Positions 24,567-33,645 of a DNA stretch of 64,000 bases are shown here, piece by piece. The position numbers and the translations under genes are program-made. The stretch spans positions 62,001-126,000 of the forward strand of contig JAEWDM010000023.1 of NCBI GenBank assembly GCA_023390115.1, read 5' to 3'. Each line of letters opens with the position of its first letter. The first letter of the stretch is position 1. The DNA is from Bacillota bacterium. GTDB taxonomy: Bacteria > Bacillota > Clostridia > Acetivibrionales > DSM-27016. The notes beneath the pieces were generated by a model. The model made no database searches. It was given only the letters and a program-made list of their open reading frames with translations, and was not told the origin of the DNA.

Positions 24567-27260
24567 CTATAGTGATATGGTACAGCGTATCTGGATTTTT
24601 ATTGTTTCTTCTTCGCCCCGCATAATCGCCCTGTACTTAAGCTTGCCCTGCTTATAATCAAACTGGAGTCTGGCACTATCCTCTAAAAGCATTTTAAAAA
24701 TCTCGTCCTCTTTATAACCCGAAACACTTTTTAGTCCCAGTTCAGGCACATTCAGCCTGACTTCTGCAAGAGCTTCAGCCTTCAGGCCCTCCTTCATGGA
24801 TTTGTTAAGCTCGCCAAAAACCTTTAAAAAGTCATTTTTAGTAATAGAGGCGTTATTGATATTCACTGTTGCGGTCATACTTTTTGAGGACGGATCATAA
24901 TAGTACGTCCTGTAAAGGCTTATGCCGCAGGCTAAGCTGCTGCGGTAATAAATACTGTTATCCTCAGTCTCGATGGGCTTTGCCCCTTCCAGCTTTTCAG
25001 CATCCTTTAGAGTCTTTATACCTGACAAGACACCAGAGTTTATAAAATTATGCTTTTTCAGGCTCTCCGTAAGCTCCTTCAGTACTGCGGAATTTATCTT
25101 GACGCCCTGCTCCTTTGGATCTCCGCCCGTCTTGTAATTGGGGTTTTCAGGCACCCGTATGATTATTTCCTTCAGCGGCCTGTCAATTGCCCTTATTTTT
25201 TGCTGAGACGCCGTTACATTTCCGTCGGCGTCAAGTCCTCCCGAAGGAAGATATGGAGTTACCACAAGGGTTTCTCCCTCATAAGTATCGGAGGAGGAGA
25301 AGGATATTTCATAATAAAAATCCTCATGCTGCGGAGGAGCCCAGATAATTTCAAAAGGAAACTCCTGCCTTCCCGGAACAATTTTTGCTATCCCCAGTCT
25401 TTGTTCATTTGAATTCAGTGAGAAGCCTGTGCTTATTTTTTTGTATATATCCAGTCTTATATAAAATTCCTGAGATGTTTCAATTTTTACATCGTCGGGG
25501 AATATAACCTTGCCGGTTATTTTCCGCAATTCCTTCGGTGTCACTGTAACCACCCAAAGGGGGTAGCTTCCGCTTACCTCTATATCATAGAAGTTGGCCT
25601 CCTGGAAAAACCCGGCAACATTAACCACACCCTCTGCGGTAAAGCTCATCCGCTTGCTGTCCACTTCCTTTCCTGCCGTTATGGCGATCTCCGCACTTTT
25701 CTTTTTATTGGAAAGGCCGATAACTCCCACTCTGCTTCCATAACCTGAAAAGCCGGGAGAGGCTTTGATGTATGCCATATCGCCGTCTGCCTTCAAGCTT
25801 CCGTTAAGCTTAACCTTGACCTTTGCTCCAATGGCACCGCTGCTTCTGATCTGCTCTAAGCCCTTATCCGGCATAATTTTATCCGCCGCAGGGTAAAAAG
25901 CCCTTCTCCATACATGATCCTCCGATATTTCATCATCCATTAAAAGAAAATATTTGTAATAATTTTTGTTGCTGATGTCATCGTTCCAGGTGGTGTCCAG
26001 ATGATAATACTGCCCGTCCAGATATACCATATTCCATGCATGAAGATTGCCTTTGTAATTAAGCAGCTCATACCGATCCGCCTCATGCCTTCCGTCCACT
26101 CCCACAAATCCGAACACAACAATATTTTCAACACCCATTTTTTCAAGCAGCAGACCTGTGGAATAAGCATATCCCTGGCAAATAGCAGTCCCCTTGGTAA
26201 GCGCGTCATACTCTCCTTCACTTTTAAAGGTAAAATCATAAGAGGTATTTTCAACAATGTACCTGTTTACGGCGACAACCTTTTCAAAATCACTCATACC
26301 TGGCTTAGCCAGTTTTTTTACAATATCGTCGGACAGTTTATCTATTCTTTCGGCCTCATTCTTATCCTTGATTATGCCGGCAAGCGCCTCGGCATGATTT
26401 TTATATTTTGCGGGTGTGGTAAGTCCGATTGGCGAACCGTTATCATCATAAAGATCCACCTTCCCCTTAAGGCGGATTACCATCGCCCGTCCATCATAGC
26501 TGATGGCATCATAGCTTTTTAGGTTGTTTACCAGTATGTCGGTACTGACCATAAGGTTCCCTTCGCTCAGCACTGCCTTGCCGGGAAGCGTCTGCTCCTT
26601 GCCGTTTACCAGGACAATATCGCTGTTTACGGTAAACTCGAAAACAGAGCCGTCCAGCTTCAGAACAGCTTTTTTACTGCTGCCGTCATACATATAGCTT
26701 CCCTTCAACACCTCCGCAAGAGACGCTGCCGGCACGGCAAGTCTTTCGTATAGCAGCGTATTCTCCGCATCAACGGGGGCAACGGTATAATTGTTCACCA
26801 TAATGCCTTTTACAGCATTCTGCAGCCCGACTCTTTTAGGCATTTTCCTGTCAATCCGGAGGCTTCCGCCATCCTGTGAAGCATCAAACTTCAGAGCAGC
26901 TTCTATTAGGCTCACAGGCACATACATGCTGTTGTCTTTTACAATGGTATTTTTATCAAGCTTCATTTGCAGACTGTTATAAATAAACTCTTTCTTGTTT
27001 TCATAAATCTCGATAATATTGGAGCGTGAAAAAATAGTATATGTCCCGTCCTTGTACCTGTAGCTTGCATCCAGCACAGAGCACAGAGCACCGAGCTCAA
27101 TAAATACCGTTCCTTCCTTGTCGATAATTTGATTTGTAATGCTGTGGTTTTTGCCGTCCACACTTATTTTTACGCTGCCGCCTGCGGCCGCTGCATGGAA
27201 TGAAAGCCCGCACACCATAAAAACTACCGCCAATACCAAATATACCTTTTTTAATGCCAT
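24567..27260 (-). CDS. Secreted transglutaminase-like protein with copper amine oxidase-like domains
   Basis: The 897-residue protein starts at an ATG with GGGGAGG 9 bases upstream. Signal peptide: about residues 1-26 (LVLAVVFMVCGLSFHAAAAG). Two copper amine oxidase N-terminal-like repeats follow (about 30-145 and 150-270), a wall-associated stalk domain. A transglutaminase/protease core at about 320-430 has a complete Cys-His-Asp triad: GTAICQGYAYS (C361), LHAWNMVYL (H407) and YHLDTTWND (D422). The last 450 residues are beta-rich and not recognised. Likely an exported cell-envelope enzyme cleaving or crosslinking peptide bonds. It is monocistronic. Confidence 0.78.
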   Translation of the reverse strand: MALKKVYLVLAVVFMVCGLSFHAAAAGGSVKISVDGKNHSITNQIIDKEGTVFIELGALCSVLDASYRYKDGTYTIFSRSNIIEIYENKKEFIYNSLQMKLDKNTIVKDNSMYVPVSLIEAALKFDASQDGGSLRIDRKMPKRVGLQNAVKGIMVNNYTVAPVDAENTLLYERLAVPAASLAEVLKGSYMYDGSSKKAVLKLDGSVFEFTVNSDIVLVNGKEQTLPGKAVLSEGNLMVSTDILVNNLKSYDAISYDGRAMVIRLKGKVDLYDDNGSPIGLTTPAKYKNHAEALAGIIKDKNEAERIDKLSDDIVKKLAKPGMSDFEKVVAVNRYIVENTSYDFTFKSEGEYDALTKGTAICQGYAYSTGLLLEKMGVENIVVFGFVGVDGRHEADRYELLNYKGNLHAWNMVYLDGQYYHLDTTWNDDISNKNYYKYFLLMDDEISEDHVWRRAFYPAADKIMPDKGLEQIRSSGAIGAKVKVKLNGSLKADGDMAYIKASPGFSGYGSRVGVIGLSNKKKSAEIAITAGKEVDSKRMSFTAEGVVNVAGFFQEANFYDIEVSGSYPLWVVTVTPKELRKITGKVIFPDDVKIETSQEFYIRLDIYKKISTGFSLNSNEQRLGIAKIVPGRQEFPFEIIWAPPQHEDFYYEISFSSSDTYEGETLVVTPYLPSGGLDADGNVTASQQKIRAIDRPLKEIIIRVPENPNYKTGGDPKEQGVKINSAVLKELTESLKKHNFINSGVLSGIKTLKDAEKLEGAKPIETEDNSIYYRSSLACGISLYRTYYYDPSSKSMTATVNINNASITKNDFLKVFGELNKSMKEGLKAEALAEVRLNVPELGLKSVSGYKEDEIFKMLLEDSARLQFDYKQGKLKYRAIMRGEEETIKIQIRCTISL

Positions 27261-27425
27261 TTGCATATACCTCCCCAAGCTTGTTTTAAATGCCGGCGCG
27301 AATTATATTACCTGCTCCGCTGCCATTATCTATAATTATCCATCCATATCCAATAGCATATTAGAATTACTTTAACGTGTCAATAAATACGGAATAATTA
27401 GATTCTGAATTTAGGAAGAAACACA

Positions 27426-27482
27426 AAACAGGCCGCTTAAAAAAGGATATCATTTCCAACTACCCCTTTAAGCAGCCCGTTT
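27426..27482 (-). terminator. Probable terminator after the MnmM-like gene
   Basis: Inverted arms of 16 bases (27426-27441 and 27467-27482) pair throughout, with two G.U wobbles, across a 25-base loop. A T-rich stretch follows on the minus strand. It overlaps the stop codon. Intermediate strength because of the long loop. Confidence 0.55.
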
Positions 27483-28048
27483 CATTTCAGCCTCTCTATA
27501 CAAACAAGTATGGGAGGACAATTCGGCTGGTTGACAAATTCCGTTTTCATAACCTTAAAGCACCTGCAGTCAACCCCCTGTATATACCTCATAAACAGCT
27601 CCTTCTCATCAAAGCCGCTGTCCCCGCCGTAATAGACGACAATGGATATTATTCCTCCAACCGCTATAAGCCCCATGCCCTTTTCAACCGCCCGTATTGT
27701 AGTGCCGGCCCTTGTGCCTATGCTGTGGTTTCCCCCCGGAAGATATCCAAGGTTGAACATTATGGCCTTGACATTCCCCGAAACATAACGGTCCATATTC
27801 TGGTGCCCATCCCTTATAAGGCTTACCCTTTCCGAAAGACCTCTTTTGTCCAGGAGCGCGGCGGTTTTTTGCAATGCCTCCCTCTGTATGTCAAATGAGT
27901 ATACCCTTCCCGTCTCTCCCACAAGCTCCGCAAGAAAGGCGGTGTCATTGCCATTTCCCGCCGTTGCGTCTATTGCGCTGTCGCCCTTTTTAACAACACC
28001 CCGTATTATATCATGGGACTGCCCCAGTGAATTTTTTATTACCTCCAT
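27482..28048 (-). CDS. Class I SAM-dependent methyltransferase, MnmM/YtqB-like
   Basis: The 188-residue protein has the SAM-binding motif I (AIDATAGNGNDTAFLAELVG), motif II YSFDIQ and the family-specific MFNLGYLPGGNHSIGTRAGTTIRA. YtqB-type enzymes are reported as MnmM, the tRNA methyltransferase that completes mnm5(s2)U34. By homology this one would act on tRNA wobble uridine. I place the start at the ATG at 28048; a TTG two codons earlier is possible. It follows the polyamine genes on the same strand but need not share their role. Confidence 0.75.
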   Translation of the reverse strand: MEVIKNSLGQSHDIIRGVVKKGDSAIDATAGNGNDTAFLAELVGETGRVYSFDIQREALQKTAALLDKRGLSERVSLIRDGHQNMDRYVSGNVKAIMFNLGYLPGGNHSIGTRAGTTIRAVEKGMGLIAVGGIISIVVYYGGDSGFDEKELFMRYIQGVDCRCFKVMKTEFVNQPNCPPILVCIERLK

Positions 28049-28081
28049 ACGCAACGCCCGCCCTTATATCACAATTAGCTT

Positions 28082-28960
28082 TCAGAGTATACTGCCGTCA
28101 CTTGTCAATATCCGCTTATACATTTCAGGCCTCCTGTCCCTGAAAACTCCCCACGACGCCCTGTATCCGGCAATTTCATCAAGGTCGAATTCCCACGTAA
28201 GCACGGCTCTGGATTTCCTGTCGGCTTCGGCCACCTTTTCCCCCCTATGGTTTGTAATAAAGGATGAGCCGTAAAAGGTTACTGCAGCTTCGCCCTCGCC
28301 TTCGGTTCCGATCCTGTTGGAAGCAATAACAGGCATAATATTGCACGCAGAATGCCCCTGCATACATAGCTGCCAGTGGTTTTTGGAATCAATCCCCGCA
28401 TCGGCCGAGCCCTCCGGCTCTGAGCCTATCGCGGTGGGAAAAAGCAAAAGCTCCGCACCCATCAGGGCCATGCAGCGCGCCGTCTCGGGAAACCACTGAT
28501 CCCAGCATATTCCCACTCCTATTTTTGCATAACGCGTATCCCACACCTTAAAACCGGTATCGCCGGGGTTAAAGTAAAACTTTTCCTGATACCCCGGTCC
28601 GCATGGAATATGCGTCTTTCTGTATACTCCGAGAATGCTTCCGTCGGCATCTATTACCGCTACGGAATTATATCTCGCATTGTTTTTTCTTTCATAAAAG
28701 CTGACAGGCAAAACCACCCGAAGCTCCCTTGCGATGGCTCTGAAATGCCGTACAGCCTTGTTCTCCTCCAGAGGCGAGGCATAGGCGTAGCATCCGGTAT
28801 CCTCCCTGCTGCAAAAGTAAAGCCCCTCAAAAAGCTCCTGTAAAACTACTATATGAGTACCCTTTGAAGCAGCCTCACGAACAAGCCCCTCAGCCCTCAT
28901 TATATTTTCATCAATATTCCCGCCGCACTCCATTTGTGTGGCTGCAACCACAACCTTCAA
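28082..28960 (-). CDS. aguB: N-carbamoylputrescine amidase
   Basis: The 292-residue nitrilase-superfamily protein has the full Glu-Lys-Cys triad: E42 in LQELFEGLYFC, K115 in YRKTHIPCGPGYQEKFYF and C152 in GVGICWDQWFPE. It hydrolyses N-carbamoylputrescine to putrescine, CO2 and ammonia. Start: a TTG preceded by GGGAGG; its TTGA overlaps the stop of the preceding aguA by four bases, evidence for translational coupling. Together with aguA and speE it makes an arginine-derived polyamine pathway. Confidence 0.93.
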   Translation of the reverse strand: MKVVVAATQMECGGNIDENIMRAEGLVREAASKGTHIVVLQELFEGLYFCSREDTGCYAYASPLEENKAVRHFRAIARELRVVLPVSFYERKNNARYNSVAVIDADGSILGVYRKTHIPCGPGYQEKFYFNPGDTGFKVWDTRYAKIGVGICWDQWFPETARCMALMGAELLLFPTAIGSEPEGSADAGIDSKNHWQLCMQGHSACNIMPVIASNRIGTEGEGEAAVTFYGSSFITNHRGEKVAEADRKSRAVLTWEFDLDEIAGYRASWGVFRDRRPEMYKRILTSDGSIL

Positions 28961-30012
28961 TAGCTCATCCTCCCTTCTTTAAAAGTACCTGCAGGCACTC
29001 CCCGGGGCATCTGCTGAGTTATACAGTGTACATTCCCTCCTCCTCTTGCAATAGGCATACCGTCCACAGCTACAACCCTTCTGTCCGGGAAAACCCTTTG
29101 CAGTACGTTTTTTGCGTTTGAGTCAGTTTCACTGTGCTTACCGCCGAAAACCGGAAGAATAATGCCTCCGTTTACAAAATAAAAATTTATATAGCTGAGT
29201 GTCAGATAGGCGCCATCATAAAGCTCTTCCCCAGGCTGCTCAACCTCTATTATCTCAAGTAACCTCCCTTCTGCGTCGGTACAGTTTTTAAGAATTTCAA
29301 GATTCTCTGCCGATCTTTCATAGTTGGGATTATTCTTATCCGAGGATGTCTGCACAATTACTCTTCCCGGTGCCGCAAAGCAAGCCACATTGTCTATGTG
29401 CCCGTCGGTATCGTCCCCGTATAAGCCGCTTTTCAGCCATATAATCTTTTTGGCTCCAAGATATTTCTTCAGCATATCCTCTATTTGCTCTTTATTCATA
29501 TGAGGATTCCTGTTTGCGTTTAACAGGCACTGCTCGGTAGTGAGAAGAGTTCCTTCACCGTCTACATGAATCGAGCCTCCCTCCATGACCAAAGGCGCAT
29601 CAAAGCAGGGTATTTCAAGGTAGTTCAAAACCTTAAATGCAACCATGTCATCATAATTAAACGGGTATTTTCCCCCCCATGCATTAAACCTCCAGTTTAT
29701 TCCCGCCAGCTCTCCCCTGCTGTTAATTACAAGGGTTGGCCCATTATCCCGCATCCACGAATCATCATGCAGCATTTCCAGTATTTTTATACCGTCTCCG
29801 CAAAGCCTGTGCGCCTGTCCTGCAAGCTCAGGCCTTGCTATCATGATAACAGGTTCAAATTGTGCAATACTTTTGGCGGCGTTCGCAAATGCCTCAAGCA
29901 CCTCCTCAAAGGGCTCCGGCCAGAGGGCCTCCTTAATGGGCCATTCCATAAGAGTTCCCATATGCCCCGACCACTCGGGAGGCATTGCAAAGCCTAATTC
30001 CGACGGAAACAT
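28957..30012 (-). CDS. aguA: Agmatine deiminase
   Basis: The 351-residue protein is a guanidino-group modifying enzyme that hydrolyses agmatine to N-carbamoylputrescine and ammonia. The PPEWSGHMGTLMEWP N-terminus, DDSWMRDNGPTLVIN, DDTDGHIDNVACF and the C-terminal catalytic cysteine in GGGNVHCITQQMPRG (about residue 330) are all present. The ATG at 30012 follows GGAGGTG; the reading frame is open six codons further but that start has no binding site. Arginine decarboxylase, needed to make agmatine, is not in this window. Confidence 0.95.
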   Translation of the reverse strand: MFPSELGFAMPPEWSGHMGTLMEWPIKEALWPEPFEEVLEAFANAAKSIAQFEPVIMIARPELAGQAHRLCGDGIKILEMLHDDSWMRDNGPTLVINSRGELAGINWRFNAWGGKYPFNYDDMVAFKVLNYLEIPCFDAPLVMEGGSIHVDGEGTLLTTEQCLLNANRNPHMNKEQIEDMLKKYLGAKKIIWLKSGLYGDDTDGHIDNVACFAAPGRVIVQTSSDKNNPNYERSAENLEILKNCTDAEGRLLEIIEVEQPGEELYDGAYLTLSYINFYFVNGGIILPVFGGKHSETDSNAKNVLQRVFPDRRVVAVDGMPIARGGGNVHCITQQMPRGVPAGTFKEGRMSY

Positions 30013-30063
30013 ACCACACCTCCGAAACATTATATTTGTAAGCCTTCAGCAGTAGAAAAACAA

Positions 30064-30891
30064 TCACTTTATAAGCTCTGCGGCAAACCTTGGCAGGGCA
30101 AATGCCGCCTTATGAATATCCGCACAGTAGTACCTTGTGTCAAGCTCAGGAATTTTAGAAGTGTCCGTCTCTATCGGGTCATACTTTTTAGAGCCCATGG
30201 TAAAGCTCCAGTACCCGCTGGGGTATGTAGGAATTGCACAGGTATAAAGCCTTGCTATAGGGAAAATCGACTTAACATCCCTGTATACGCCTTTTATAAG
30301 CTCCTTATGAAAAAAAGGAGACTCAGTCTGCGCCACAAATATCCCGTCCTCCTTCAAAGACTCATAAATAGCTCTGTAAAAATCAACAGCGAACAGTCCT
30401 ACCGCCGGTCCCACAGGATCGGTAGAATCAACCATAATTACATCAAACTCATTTTTATGCTCCTGCACATACTTAATGCCGTCGGCTATTTGCACGTCCG
30501 CCCTGCTGTCGCTCAGCGCACAGCTTATCTCCGGCAGGTATTCCCTGCACAGCTCTACCACCCTTCCGTCTATTTCACATAAAACAGCCGTTTCAATTGA
30601 AGGATGCTTTAAAATTTCCCTTATAGCTCCGCCGTCTCCTCCGCCCACAACCAAAGCCTTTCTAGGGTTGCGGTGAGTAAACAGAGGCACATGAGTTATC
30701 ATTTCGTGATAAACAAACTCATCCTCAATAGTGGTCTGGACAGTGCCATCCAAAACAAGCATCCTTCCGAATTGCTCCGTTTCAATCAGCGCCATTTCCT
30801 GAAACTTAGTCTTTTCCGTGTGATACGTTTTTTTTGTCTTGCAGGTTATGCCAACTCCTTCTGTTTGAAATTCAGTATACCAAAGCTCCAT
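30064..30891 (-). CDS. speE: Spermidine synthase
   Basis: The 275-residue protein is a polyamine aminopropyltransferase. Markers: LWYTEFQTEGVGIT, VLDGTVQTTIEDEFVYHEMITHVPLF, the decarboxylated-SAM pocket VVGGGDGGAIREILKHPSI, and the catalytic Asp in DVIMVDSTDPVGPAVGLF. It transfers an aminopropyl group from decarboxylated SAM to putrescine. The start at the ATG with AGGAG 8 bases upstream is preferred to the GTG three codons before. It is 51 bases upstream of aguA. SpeD, the source of decarboxylated SAM, is encoded at 58.4 kb. Confidence 0.95.
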   Translation of the reverse strand: MELWYTEFQTEGVGITCKTKKTYHTEKTKFQEMALIETEQFGRMLVLDGTVQTTIEDEFVYHEMITHVPLFTHRNPRKALVVGGGDGGAIREILKHPSIETAVLCEIDGRVVELCREYLPEISCALSDSRADVQIADGIKYVQEHKNEFDVIMVDSTDPVGPAVGLFAVDFYRAIYESLKEDGIFVAQTESPFFHKELIKGVYRDVKSIFPIARLYTCAIPTYPSGYWSFTMGSKKYDPIETDTSKIPELDTRYYCADIHKAAFALPRFAAELIK

Positions 30892-31137
30892 ATTATCCAC
30901 TCCTAATGTATTTATTTTTTATACCGTTTACAAAGCTATCCTAATAAAGCCATTTTACCTCTATTTTTAAACACTACCATTGTAAATTGGAAAATTTGTT
31001 TTGTCAAAATAAATTTGTACTCAGTATAAATAAAATTTGCCCACATTGAATAAAATTATTTATGTACTCTGTGCCGGTTATGATATAATATTTTTGTCAA
31101 AAAATCCTATGACTATTTATAAGGGGGAATCGTTTTT

Positions 31138-31611
31138 ATGGAAAACAACAGCGATAAGGGCTTTGAAGATGAAGTAAACCCGCAGCAGTTCAGTAGTCCG
31201 GTATGCCCGAATGTGCAGCCCGGACAGCAGTATTTCTCCATTAACATGGGGATGGGAGATTTAAAAAGCTTTACAGGGTGGGCCACTTTTAGAGCTATTA
31301 TGGATATAATAGCAGGTGCTTTTTCATGTCTGGGCATAATAACCGCAGCATACGGAGTACCTATGATAATAGCCGGGGTAAAGCTTTTAAATGCGGTGGA
31401 TAATATGAAAAGGTATATGGTGGAAAATGACGCTCAAAATATCTCCCTGTGCTATTACAGCCTTTTGAAGTATTTTAAGCTGAACGGCATATCTACCATA
31501 GTCAAAATAGGATTCAGTATATTGATTGCAATTATATATATAATTGCAATTGCAGCCTTTATGTCCGGCGGAGGAAATGACTTCCTGCGTGATTTTAATA
31601 ATTATTATTGA
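31138..31611 (+). CDS. Small membrane protein, DUF5362-like
   Basis: The 157-residue protein has a hydrophilic N-terminus of about 40 residues, a hydrophobic pair at about 55-80 (FRAIMDIIAGAFSCLGIITAAYG) and a C-terminal transmembrane segment (about 120-145, IVKIGFSILIAIIYIIAIAAF). GWATFRAIMDIIAG, GVKLLNAVDNM and the loop between resemble DUF5362 proteins, but I hold this loosely. No function can be assigned. GGGGG precedes the ATG and TATAAT at 31084-31089 is a possible -10 box. A near-perfect hairpin follows. Confidence 0.6.
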   Translation: MENNSDKGFEDEVNPQQFSSPVCPNVQPGQQYFSINMGMGDLKSFTGWATFRAIMDIIAGAFSCLGIITAAYGVPMIIAGVKLLNAVDNMKRYMVENDAQNISLCYYSLLKYFKLNGISTIVKIGFSILIAIIYIIAIAAFMSGGGNDFLRDFNNYY

Positions 31612-31660
31612 TTTTCCTATGACTACAGGCAAAGAGCAAGGAATGACGCACATTTCTTAT

Positions 31661-31706
31661 AATAAACCGGTAATATGCCGAAATTTCCGCATATTGCCGG
31701 TTTATT
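31661..31706 (+). terminator. Terminator of the DUF5362-like gene
   Basis: AATAAACCGG (31661-31670) and CCGGTTTATT (31697-31706) are exact inverted copies, and the inner sequence continues the stem with only two mismatched positions. It lies 50 bases downstream of the stop codon. It also tolerates reading from the other strand. Confidence 0.75.
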
Positions 31707-31781
31707 TACATATATAAAGCATATTTTCTGAGCAAAATATATCTTGAGAACAAATAATCTTTATAGGAGGCTTAAATCAAA

Positions 31782-31958
31782 ATGTCAACTTGTCAGAGAA
31801 TTATGTGTTCGGTAGGAAGCTGTATCTATAACACTAACAAAGACAATTTATGCACATTGGATGCAATACAGGTAAGCGCATCCGCAAAGTCGGACAGCGG
31901 AGCGCCTTATGATGAGACACTATGCGCAAGCTATAAGAATCACGACAAAAAGAAGTAG
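31782..31958 (+). CDS. DUF1540 small cysteine-rich protein
   Basis: A 58-residue protein with five cysteines, MSTCQRIMCSVGSCIYNTN at the start, then NLCTLDAIQVSAS and DETLCASY. The CSVGSCIYN and LCTLDAIQV segments correspond to the DUF1540 pattern of the gene at 8.9 kb, with an additional N-terminal cysteine. Function unknown; metal or redox binding is likely from the cysteine spacing. GGAGG lies 10 bases upstream of the ATG. Like the other copy it runs on the plus strand, ending at a strong hairpin. Confidence 0.8.
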   Translation: MSTCQRIMCSVGSCIYNTNKDNLCTLDAIQVSASAKSDSGAPYDETLCASYKNHDKKK

Positions 31959-32017
31959 CGAAAGCACCTCATCATTTAATCTCCAATTGCTGAAGTAAAA
32001 AGCCCTTCCGTTTAAAG

Positions 32018-32057
32018 TCAGGCAGGCTGCAATTTCACTCCTTTGCAGCCTGCCTGA
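32018..32057. terminator. Bidirectional terminator between DUF1540 and rluB
   Basis: Exact 15-base arms TCAGGCAGGCTGCAA (32018-32032) and TTGCAGCCTGCCTGA (32043-32057) with a 10-base loop. It touches the stop codon of the convergent rluB gene. Confidence 0.88.
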
Positions 32058-32789
32058 TTAATTTTGTTTATAAGTCAGGCTCTTTACCTCTTCACCGCTT
32101 AAATATCTCCATTTTCCCTCGGGGAGATCTCCAAGCCTCAGCATTCCTATAGAAATCCTTTTTAATTTAACAACAGGATGTCCTATTGCATCACACATTT
32201 TTCTGATCTGCCTGTTTTTTCCTTCATGAATTTTAATTTCGACAACCGCGTTTGTGGAATTTCCGGTTTTTTGTTCTTCAATAATTCTGATTTCTGCGGG
32301 AGCAGTTACATATCCCTCAATATTTATTCCCCGCCTGAATAAATCTATCTCCCGCTCAGCCGGTATGCCCTTCACTTCAGCAACATACACCTTCTCGGTT
32401 TCATGCCTGGGATGAGTCAGCTCATGCGCAAGCTGCCCGTCATTGGTAAGGAGCAGCAGGCCTGAAGTATCATAATCCAGCCTTCCTACCGGAAAAACGC
32501 GGTGTCCTCTATCCTCTATCAGATCAATGACAGAAGGTCTGGAAAATTGATCCCTTACTGTTGTAATATATCCCGAGGGCTTATGCAGCATTATGTATAT
32601 TTTATTTTGATCCCGGCACACTCTTCTGCCTTTAACCTCAAGGACGTCGCTATCGGATATCTTAACCCCCATACTGGTGACTGTCTTTCCGTTCACCGAC
32701 ACATATCCTTCTTTTATAAGCTCTTCACATTTTCTTCTGGACGCGACGCCAGCCTCCGCCATATATTTTTGCAGCCTTATTTCCTCCAT
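32058..32789 (-). CDS. rluB: Pseudouridine synthase, RluB/RsuA family
   Basis: The 243-residue protein has an N-terminal S4 RNA-binding domain (IRLQKYMAEAGVASRRKCEELI, VNGKTVTSMGVKI) and a catalytic domain with the RsuA/RluB motif GRLDYDTSGLLLLTNDG, where the Asp is the nucleophile, and KNRQIRKMCDAIGHPV. It isomerises uridine to pseudouridine in 23S (RluB-type) or 16S rRNA. The start at 32789 replaces an upstream TTG. It is 13 bases from the PilZ gene, so the two may be co-transcribed. Confidence 0.9.
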   Translation of the reverse strand: MEEIRLQKYMAEAGVASRRKCEELIKEGYVSVNGKTVTSMGVKISDSDVLEVKGRRVCRDQNKIYIMLHKPSGYITTVRDQFSRPSVIDLIEDRGHRVFPVGRLDYDTSGLLLLTNDGQLAHELTHPRHETEKVYVAEVKGIPAEREIDLFRRGINIEGYVTAPAEIRIIEEQKTGNSTNAVVEIKIHEGKNRQIRKMCDAIGHPVVKLKRISIGMLRLGDLPEGKWRYLSGEEVKSLTYKQN

Positions 32790-32802
32790 TAATACCAATC
32801 CT

Positions 32803-33459
32803 TTATATTAATCCGTCAATATGCTTATTTTCATTGGAGCTCAGCAAAAAAATAAGCCTGTCAAGCAAATCCTTGCTTCTTGCGCTCATATATATAAATT
32901 CCATTCCATACTCATGCCCGGTATCCTGAGGTATGCTCCTTGTTACTCTGGCCTTCAGCTCCAACGCATCTCCTTTTTCCGTACCGAGAGGCACATTTAA
33001 GTCTACCAGCGTGCCATTGCTTATAAATGCCCCCATTTCCATAGCCGCACCTATAACGCTTATATTTTTGATACGGGCATTATATACCTCCCGGTCGCTT
33101 GAAAGCTGCGCCTCAGCGGCAAAATCCACACAATATCTTTTAAAAGCCCTGTTGTTTTCATATTTGCTTATCCTGCTGACAAAGATACATATACGGGCAG
33201 GGTTCACAGCACTAAAATCCTCTACGCTGCCGCAGACGTCATATTCATACCTTCCGTCAACAAACCTGCAGGATACCTGTTCCCCTTTGCATGGGCTGTA
33301 CTTCTTAAAGTCTCCGTTAACACAGATATATATAAGCTTTCCCCTTATATCCCGTATAATTCCCATAGCCGGTTCATCTGCATATGGATGCCTTATAAAT
33401 GCCACAGCTCCCTTTGGAATGATTGGTTCCGATTCATCCCGGCATTCTGCATAAAGCAT
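32803..33459 (-). CDS. PilZ-domain protein (c-di-GMP receptor)
   Basis: The 218-residue protein has a YcgR-like N-terminal domain (about 1-90) and a C-terminal PilZ domain with both binding motifs: RAFKRY (RxxxR) and NISVIGAAM ((D/N)xSxxG). It should bind cyclic di-GMP, the usual control of flagellar braking or surface attachment. The start at 33459 follows GGAGGG; an earlier in-frame start 12 codons upstream lacks one. Neighbouring rluB follows 13 bases on. Confidence 0.82.
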   Translation of the reverse strand: MLYAECRDESEPIIPKGAVAFIRHPYADEPAMGIIRDIRGKLIYICVNGDFKKYSPCKGEQVSCRFVDGRYEYDVCGSVEDFSAVNPARICIFVSRISKYENNRAFKRYCVDFAAEAQLSSDREVYNARIKNISVIGAAMEMGAFISNGTLVDLNVPLGTEKGDALELKARVTRSIPQDTGHEYGMEFIYMSARSKDLLDRLIFLLSSNENKHIDGLI

Positions 33460-33565
33460 ATTTAATCCCTCCATTAAACTAAATTGCAATCTCACAAAAT
33501 ATGTATGCCGCGTGCTGATAGGATAATTTTATCATTAAATCGTATTAAATGGCAATGGGGTATAT

Positions 33566-33601
33566 AAAAAGCGGGCTGGAGTTTTTATGCCCCAGTCCGC
33601 T
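33566..33601 (-). terminator. Terminator of the dockerin cellulase gene
   Basis: The minus-strand hairpin AGCGGACTGGGG / CTCCAGCCCGCT has 11 pairs with one mismatch and one G.T, a 7-base loop and a TTTTT run. It lies just past the 45-nt stem-loop repeat that follows the stop codon. Confidence 0.7.
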
Positions 33602-33644
33602 AGTGCCCTGTAACAGAATTCGTCTCTAGCAGTCAGGGTACTGG
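33600..33644 (-). repeat. 45-nt stem-loop repeat, copy 1
   Basis: On the minus strand it reads from CCAGTACCCTGACTGC to TTACAGGGCACTAG, with GAATTCTG in the loop. It is 38/45 identical to the copy at 55830-55874. It begins one base after the cellulase stop codon. Terminal segments pair imperfectly (CAGTACCCTG with CAGGGCACTG-like). Confidence 0.85.
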
Positions 33645-33645
33645 T

